Positions 60,383-64,000 of a stretch of 64,000 bases of DNA are shown one piece after another. Under the pieces are notes generated by a model. That model was not told the origin of the DNA, made no database searches, and worked only from the letters and a program-made list of their open reading frames with translations. Every line of letters begins with the position of its first letter. Position 1 is the first letter of the stretch. The stretch is from Paenibacillus puerhi (GTDB lineage Bacteria > Bacillota > Bacilli > Paenibacillales > NBRC-103111). The position numbers and the translations under genes are program-made. The stretch lies in assembly GCF_009846885.1 (NCBI RefSeq), contig NZ_WUWM01000012.1, positions 119,763-183,762 of the forward strand. Direction: 5' to 3'.

Positions 60383-60859
60383 ATGTCCTCATACGAGTAC
60401 TTCGCGGGGGATTTGGCGCATACGGCCGAGCTTGCCTCCCGGCTTGCCCCGCTTCTGGGGCCTGGAACCGTAATTGGTCTGGACGGCGATCTGGGAGCGG
60501 GGAAGACGGCTTTCTCGCAAGCGATTGCCCGAGAGCTGGGGGTTGCCGGGATCGTCAACAGTCCGACATTTACGATCATTAAGGAATATGAGGGAGAGAA
60601 GCTCCCTTTTTATCATATGGATGTGTACCGGCTGTCGATGGAAGAGGCGGATGAGCTGGGTTTGGACGAATACTTCTACGGCGATGGCGTGACTTTGGTC
60701 GAGTGGGCCTCGCTCGTGGAGGACTTGCTGCCGCCTGAGCGCCTGTCGATTTATATCGAGCACGAAGGCGAGCAGGCCAGGCGGTTCCGCTTAATTCCAG
60801 CGGGGGAGCCTTATGTTCAGTGGTGCAGCCAACTAAAGGAGAACGGATGGCTACGATGA
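60383..60859 (+). CDS. tsaE: tRNA t6A threonylcarbamoyltransferase complex ATPase TsaE
   Basis: P-loop ATPase of 158 residues that drives the TsaBD complex in N6-threonylcarbamoyladenosine formation at tRNA position 37. Walker A LDGDLGAGKTAFSQAIAREL at about 33-52, the conserved VNSPTFTIIKEYEGE, HMDVYRL, and LDEYFYGDGVTLVEWA. Its 3' end overlaps tsaB by 13 bases. Four bases separate the thiL stop from the ATG region. Confidence 0.94.
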   Translation: MSSYEYFAGDLAHTAELASRLAPLLGPGTVIGLDGDLGAGKTAFSQAIARELGVAGIVNSPTFTIIKEYEGEKLPFYHMDVYRLSMEEADELGLDEYFYGDGVTLVEWASLVEDLLPPERLSIYIEHEGEQARRFRLIPAGEPYVQWCSQLKENGWLR

Positions 60860-61707
60860 CGATTACCGAAAGGCATTATGATGATCATACATGGATGATG
60901 GCCGTCGATACCTCTACGGCTTACATGACGGCGGCTTTGTCAAAGGGAGGCCTGTGGGCTGGGGAGATGACGTCCCGTGCCGAGCGCAATCATTCGCTTT
61001 ACCTGGTGCCCGCTTTGCAGAGCCTGCTGGATGAGGAGGGATTACGCGCCCGGGAGCTTGGCGGCTTTGCTATAGGGGTGGGCCCGGGTTCCTATACGGG
61101 CGTGCGGATCGGAGTTACAGTCGCCAAAACCTTCGCATGGACGCATGGCCTGGCTTTGCTCGGCGTCTCTTCGCTTGAAGCGATGGCGCTCGGAGGCGCT
61201 TATCTGTCGCTGCAGGCTGCTCCTTTGGAGGAAGAGGAGACGGTAGTGGCTCGCGGCGGCAAACTCGATGCGATGGAAACGGTGCTAAAGTCTGCCCGCG
61301 AGACGGGGGAGACCACCTGGATCGTGCCTATGATCGAGGCTAGACGCGGACAAGCCTTCACGTCGGTCTACAAGGCTTCGCCGGACGGATGGCGTTGTGT
61401 GGCGGAGGACGGGATAAGGCTGACTGCGCCCTGGATCGGGGAGTGGACAAGGCTCGCGGAGCAGGATCGGCCCGACCGGGTGCTTTTCGCCGGTGAAACC
61501 GGCTTGCATGAGCAAGCTATCGCTTCTCTGGGCGAGGCATGGGGCGGACGCGTAGACAAGACGGGGCACGGCATCCGCGCGCGATTCGTCGCAGAGCTCG
61601 GGAGGATGCGGTGGAAGCGGGGGGAATTGGAACATGTTCATGCATTGGTTCCGAACTATACGCAGTTGGCGGAAGCCGAAGCGAAGCTTCTCGCCAAGCG
61701 ACCGTAA
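60847..61707 (+). CDS. tsaB: tRNA t6A threonylcarbamoyltransferase complex subunit TsaB
   Basis: Protein of 286 residues, an inactive relative of TsaD that supports it. AVDTSTAYMTAALSKGG at the start, AERNHSLYLVPALQSLLDEE, GFAIGVGPGSYTGVRIGVTV and AKTFAWTHGLALLGVSSLEA are typical. An insertion of about 35 acidic residues near 125-160 is longer than in many relatives. ATG at 60847 with AAAGGAG; a second ATG at 60856 is possible. Confidence 0.93.
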   Translation: MATMTITERHYDDHTWMMAVDTSTAYMTAALSKGGLWAGEMTSRAERNHSLYLVPALQSLLDEEGLRARELGGFAIGVGPGSYTGVRIGVTVAKTFAWTHGLALLGVSSLEAMALGGAYLSLQAAPLEEEETVVARGGKLDAMETVLKSARETGETTWIVPMIEARRGQAFTSVYKASPDGWRCVAEDGIRLTAPWIGEWTRLAEQDRPDRVLFAGETGLHEQAIASLGEAWGGRVDKTGHGIRARFVAELGRMRWKRGELEHVHALVPNYTQLAEAEAKLLAKRP

Positions 61708-61723
61708 GGGAGGTCCGGGACAA

Positions 61724-62224
61724 GTGGGGGATAAACGCGCGCTGCAGCATAGCGGTACAGAAACAGTTGCCTTTAGGGCGATGAGCCTGGAGGACATTCC
61801 TGCGATTTGCCATATTGAGAAGGAATCGTTTACGACCCCTTGGACGGCAGCCGCTTTTCAAAATGAGCTGACCAATAATCAATTTGCCAACTATATCGTA
61901 CTGGAATACGAAGGGAAGATTGCCGGCTATGGCGGGATGTGGCTGATTATGGAAGAAGCCCATGTGACGAATATAGCCATTGGCGCCGCTTATCGCGGCC
62001 GTAAGCTGGGAGACAGGCTGCTCACGGAGATGCAGCGCACGGCTGGATCGCTGGGCGCTCAGCGGATGACGCTGGAGGTTCGCCCCTCCAATGAAGTGGC
62101 GCTTGGCCTTTATGCAAAAAAAGGCTTTCGTTCGGTAGGCGTAAGACGCGGCTATTATACGGATAATCAAGAGGACGCTTTAATTATGTGGGCCGACCTG
62201 CCCGCATCGGTCAGCAAGCCGTAG
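61724..62224 (+). CDS. rimI: Ribosomal protein S18 alanine N-acetyltransferase RimI
   Basis: GNAT acetyltransferase of 166 residues. AMSLEDIPAICHIEKESFTT and PWTAAAFQNEL open the domain; the acetyl-CoA site is VTNIAIGAAYRGRKLGDRLL; the end LEVRPSNEVALGLYAKKGFR and DALIMW match RimI. It acetylates the N terminus of S18 in well-studied bacteria. GTG start ten bases after GGGAGG. Confidence 0.92.
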   Translation: MGDKRALQHSGTETVAFRAMSLEDIPAICHIEKESFTTPWTAAAFQNELTNNQFANYIVLEYEGKIAGYGGMWLIMEEAHVTNIAIGAAYRGRKLGDRLLTEMQRTAGSLGAQRMTLEVRPSNEVALGLYAKKGFRSVGVRRGYYTDNQEDALIMWADLPASVSKP

Positions 62225-62336
62225 CGCTGGGCTATGGAGCATAACGGAGCGCAAGAGGGTTGATAAGGCATGCCCAGGATGGATGTTGCTCTTGTGCCGG
62301 CGGTGAAGATTTTATAGGGGATAGGGAGCGATTGGG

Positions 62337-63407
62337 TTGAAATTGAAGCAAGAGGAGGCCGGGAGCCGTCCAAGCTCCGAATCGGGCAGCCCTGTTTATA
62401 TATTGGCGATCGAAACCAGCTGTGACGAAACGTCGGTCGCTATCGTACGCGATGGGACGGATATTTTGGCCAATGTGGTTTCGAGTCAAGTTGAGACGCA
62501 TCGGCTGTACGGAGGCGTGGTCCCCGAGGTGGCTTCGCGCCAGCATGTGGAGATGATTACGCTTATTATCGAGGAGGCCTTTGCCAAGGCGAACGTTCGT
62601 CCCGATCAATTGTCCGCCGTCGCCGTGACCCATGGACCGGGCTTGATCGGAGCGCTGCTGGTCGGAGTGGTGGCCGCCAAGACGCTTGCCTGCGCACTGG
62701 AGCTTCCGCTGATCGGCGTCCATCATATTGCCGGACATATTTATGCTAATGAGCTGGTTCACGCTATCCAATATCCATGCATGTCGCTGGTCGTATCCGG
62801 AGGGCACACGGAATTGGTTCACGTGGAATCGGAAGGCGTGTTCCGCATCATCGGACAAACCCGCGACGATGCGGCGGGCGAAGCCTATGACAAGGTGGCC
62901 CGCGCGTTAAAGCTGCCGTATCCCGGCGGCCCCCATATCGACCGGCTGGCGCATGAAGCGGAGGAGGCTGTGCCTCTTCCCCGCGCGTGGCTGGAGCCGG
63001 ATTCGTATGACTTCAGCTTCAGCGGGCTGAAGTCCGCCGTGTTGGCCGCGCTGAATACGGCGGCCATGAAGGGACAGCCACTGGCGCCGGAGGCCGTGGC
63101 TCGCGGGTTCCAGGACTCGGTTATCGAGGTCCTGGTGGAGAAGGCTTTGCGCGCCGTGAAGGAATACGGCGCGAAGCAGCTTTTGTTGGCCGGCGGCGTG
63201 GCTGCCAACAAGGGCCTGCGCGCCGCCCTGGAGGCGCGCTGTGCACAGGCCGGCGTGCCGCTGCTCGCGCCGCCGCTGGCTCTGTGCACCGATAACGCGG
63301 CGATGATCGCCGCCGCCGCGTTTTTGAAATATCGGCGAGGGGAGTTCTCGCCGATGGACTTGAAGGCCGAGCCGCTGCTCCAGCTGGAGGCGTGGTCGGT
63401 ATCCTAG
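62337..63407 (+). CDS. tsaD: tRNA t6A threonylcarbamoyltransferase TsaD
   Basis: Catalytic subunit of 356 residues that transfers the threonylcarbamoyl group to A37 of ANN-decoding tRNAs. ILAIETSCDETSVAIVRDG near residue 22, YGGVVPEVASRQHVE, VTHGPGLIGALLVGV, the metal-binding GVHHIAGHIYANEL, SGGHTELVHVE, GEAYDKVARALKLPYPGGPH and LAGGVAANKGLRAAL all fit. TTG start nine bases after GGGAG. About 20 extra polar residues precede the core. Last gene before the rRNA operon. Confidence 0.95.
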   Translation: MKLKQEEAGSRPSSESGSPVYILAIETSCDETSVAIVRDGTDILANVVSSQVETHRLYGGVVPEVASRQHVEMITLIIEEAFAKANVRPDQLSAVAVTHGPGLIGALLVGVVAAKTLACALELPLIGVHHIAGHIYANELVHAIQYPCMSLVVSGGHTELVHVESEGVFRIIGQTRDDAAGEAYDKVARALKLPYPGGPHIDRLAHEAEEAVPLPRAWLEPDSYDFSFSGLKSAVLAALNTAAMKGQPLAPEAVARGFQDSVIEVLVEKALRAVKEYGAKQLLLAGGVAANKGLRAALEARCAQAGVPLLAPPLALCTDNAAMIAAAAFLKYRRGEFSPMDLKAEPLLQLEAWSVS

Positions 63408-63420
63408 AGTATTCCTGCAG

Positions 63421-63470
63421 CAGCCGTTGATAGAGGAGGGCCTTCGAGGCACCCGATGGTTCAACGGCTG
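63421..63470 (+). terminator. Hairpin after tsaD, possible terminator
   Basis: CAGCCGTTGA and TCAACGGCTG pair perfectly, with an inner GGGCCT/AGGCACCC stem. No good T-run follows. Confidence 0.5.
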
Positions 63471-63576
63471 TCTTGCTGGAAAAAGATTCAGGTCGATAAA
63501 GCTTGCTTTCTTCAACTCTATTTGTTATATTACTTCTTGTCGCTTTGAAGGCGGCAGCAGCAGCGAATGCAGGGAT

Positions 63577-63630
63577 GAAAAACTTTTTTTAAAAAAAGAC
63601 TTGCATCTAGCATCGCGGTTGTGTTAATAT
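63577..63630 (+). promoter_or_regulatory. rRNA operon promoter with AT-rich UP-like element
   Basis: An A/T tract at 63577-63598 (CTTTTTTTAAAAAAAG) lies directly before TTGCAT (63601-63606). TAATAT at 63625-63630, or TTAATA one base earlier, is the -10 box. The leader then has a GCTTCGAGAAGC hairpin and the boxA-like CCTTTGAAAACTGAACAACG at about 63699. Confidence 0.7.
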
Positions 63631-63781
63631 AAATGAGCTGCTTCGAGAAGCGAGCAAGCCGATCGGAACAGTAAGATTTAAAAGAAGCATAATTGCCCTT
63701 TGAAAACTGAACAACGAGTGAGTGTTAAATAGAGAATGAAAATTCTCGCTAGCAGTAACTTTTGAGCAAGTCGAACAAACC

Positions 63782-64000
63782 TTAATGGAGAGTTTGATCC
63801 TGGCTCAGGACGAACGCTGGCGGCGTGCCTAATACATGCAAGTCGAGCGGACTTATTCCTTCGGGGATGGGTTAGCGGCGGACGGGTGAGTAACACGTAG
63901 GCAACCTGCCTGTAAGACTGGGATAACTACCGGAAACGGTAGCTAAGACCGGATAGCTGGTCACTCCGCATGGAGAGATCATGAAACATGGGGCAACCTA
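63782..64000 (+). rRNA. rrs: 16S ribosomal RNA, 5' part
   Basis: AGAGTTTGATCCTGGCTCAG starts at 63789, corresponding to position 8 of 16S rRNA, so the mature end is near 63782. ACGAACGCTGGCGGCGTGCC, CTAATACATGCAAGTCGAGC and GGACGGGTGAGTAACACGTA follow as expected. The sequence runs off the window edge after about 219 bases. The region after the V1 loop (GTAAGACTGGGATAACTACC) is typical of Paenibacillus. Confidence 0.98.

Overview
This window looks like chromosomal DNA of a Paenibacillus or close relative. The partial 16S rRNA gene at the right edge reads like Paenibacillus. The DNA is fairly GC-rich for a Firmicute but uses AGGAGG-type ribosome binding sites, many GTG and TTG starts, and sigma-A, Fur, LexA, CsoR and GlpP signals of Bacillales type. 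Sporulation and germination genes confirm a spore former: a complete gerA-type receptor operon, sspH and two YjcZ-like peptides. All calls come from reading the sequence; no database search was run.

Layout. 0.4-8.6 kb: small regulatory and membrane genes, including an IDEAL-like protein, an MgtC-type membrane protein, the branched-chain amino acid exporter pair AzlCD, an ArsR/AHSA1 pair with its operator, an orphan gene with two LexA boxes, a DUF1284 protein and a metallophosphoesterase. 7.9-11.7 kb: a FadR-type regulator divergent from glycolate oxidase subunits glcD-glcF; glcF ends inside a hexanucleotide array. 11.6-12.3 kb: a repeat-rich gene-free stretch. 12.4-14.7 kb: a Fur-controlled pair of ferric-siderophore permeases. 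14.7-18.8 kb: the glycerol regulon glpP-glpK-glpD with two GlpP-type antitermination leaders. 18.9-21.4 kb: molybdenum cofactor genes moeA-mobB-mobA. 21.7-26.1 kb: a chemoreceptor and a large HAD-family protein. 26.3-30.7 kb: a 37-residue membrane peptide, copZ, uppP, two YjcZ-like peptides, a DUF2325 gene with tandem Fur boxes, and an HD hydrolase.

30.7-44.3 kb: an FAD oxidoreductase, a MITE-like element, hisC, a CorA-like membrane protein, tdk, a second chemoreceptor, a three-PAS histidine kinase and an SgrR-type regulator with a long palindromic operator. 44.5-49.5 kb: a DUF4173 membrane protein, a HAD phosphatase, and a bactofilin coupled to an M23 peptidase. 49.5-54.0 kb: the germination receptor operon gerA-gerC-small TM gene-gerB. 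54.3-58.6 kb: cardiolipin synthase and a split non-homologous end-joining set (polymerase domain, ATP-dependent ligase, Ku). 58.8-63.4 kb: a small acidic protein coupled to sspH, then thiL-tsaE-tsaB-rimI-tsaD, which includes three genes for tRNA t6A synthesis. 63.6-64.0 kb: an rRNA operon promoter and the start of 16S rRNA.

I saw no prophage, transposase, CRISPR array or classical defence island. The least explained items are the SOS-controlled 98-residue orphan, the Fur-controlled cysteine-rich DUF2325 protein, the phased palindromic repeat array at 11.9-12.2 kb, the stop-codon hexamer array in glcF, the MITE-like element and the palindromic operator of the SgrR-type gene.
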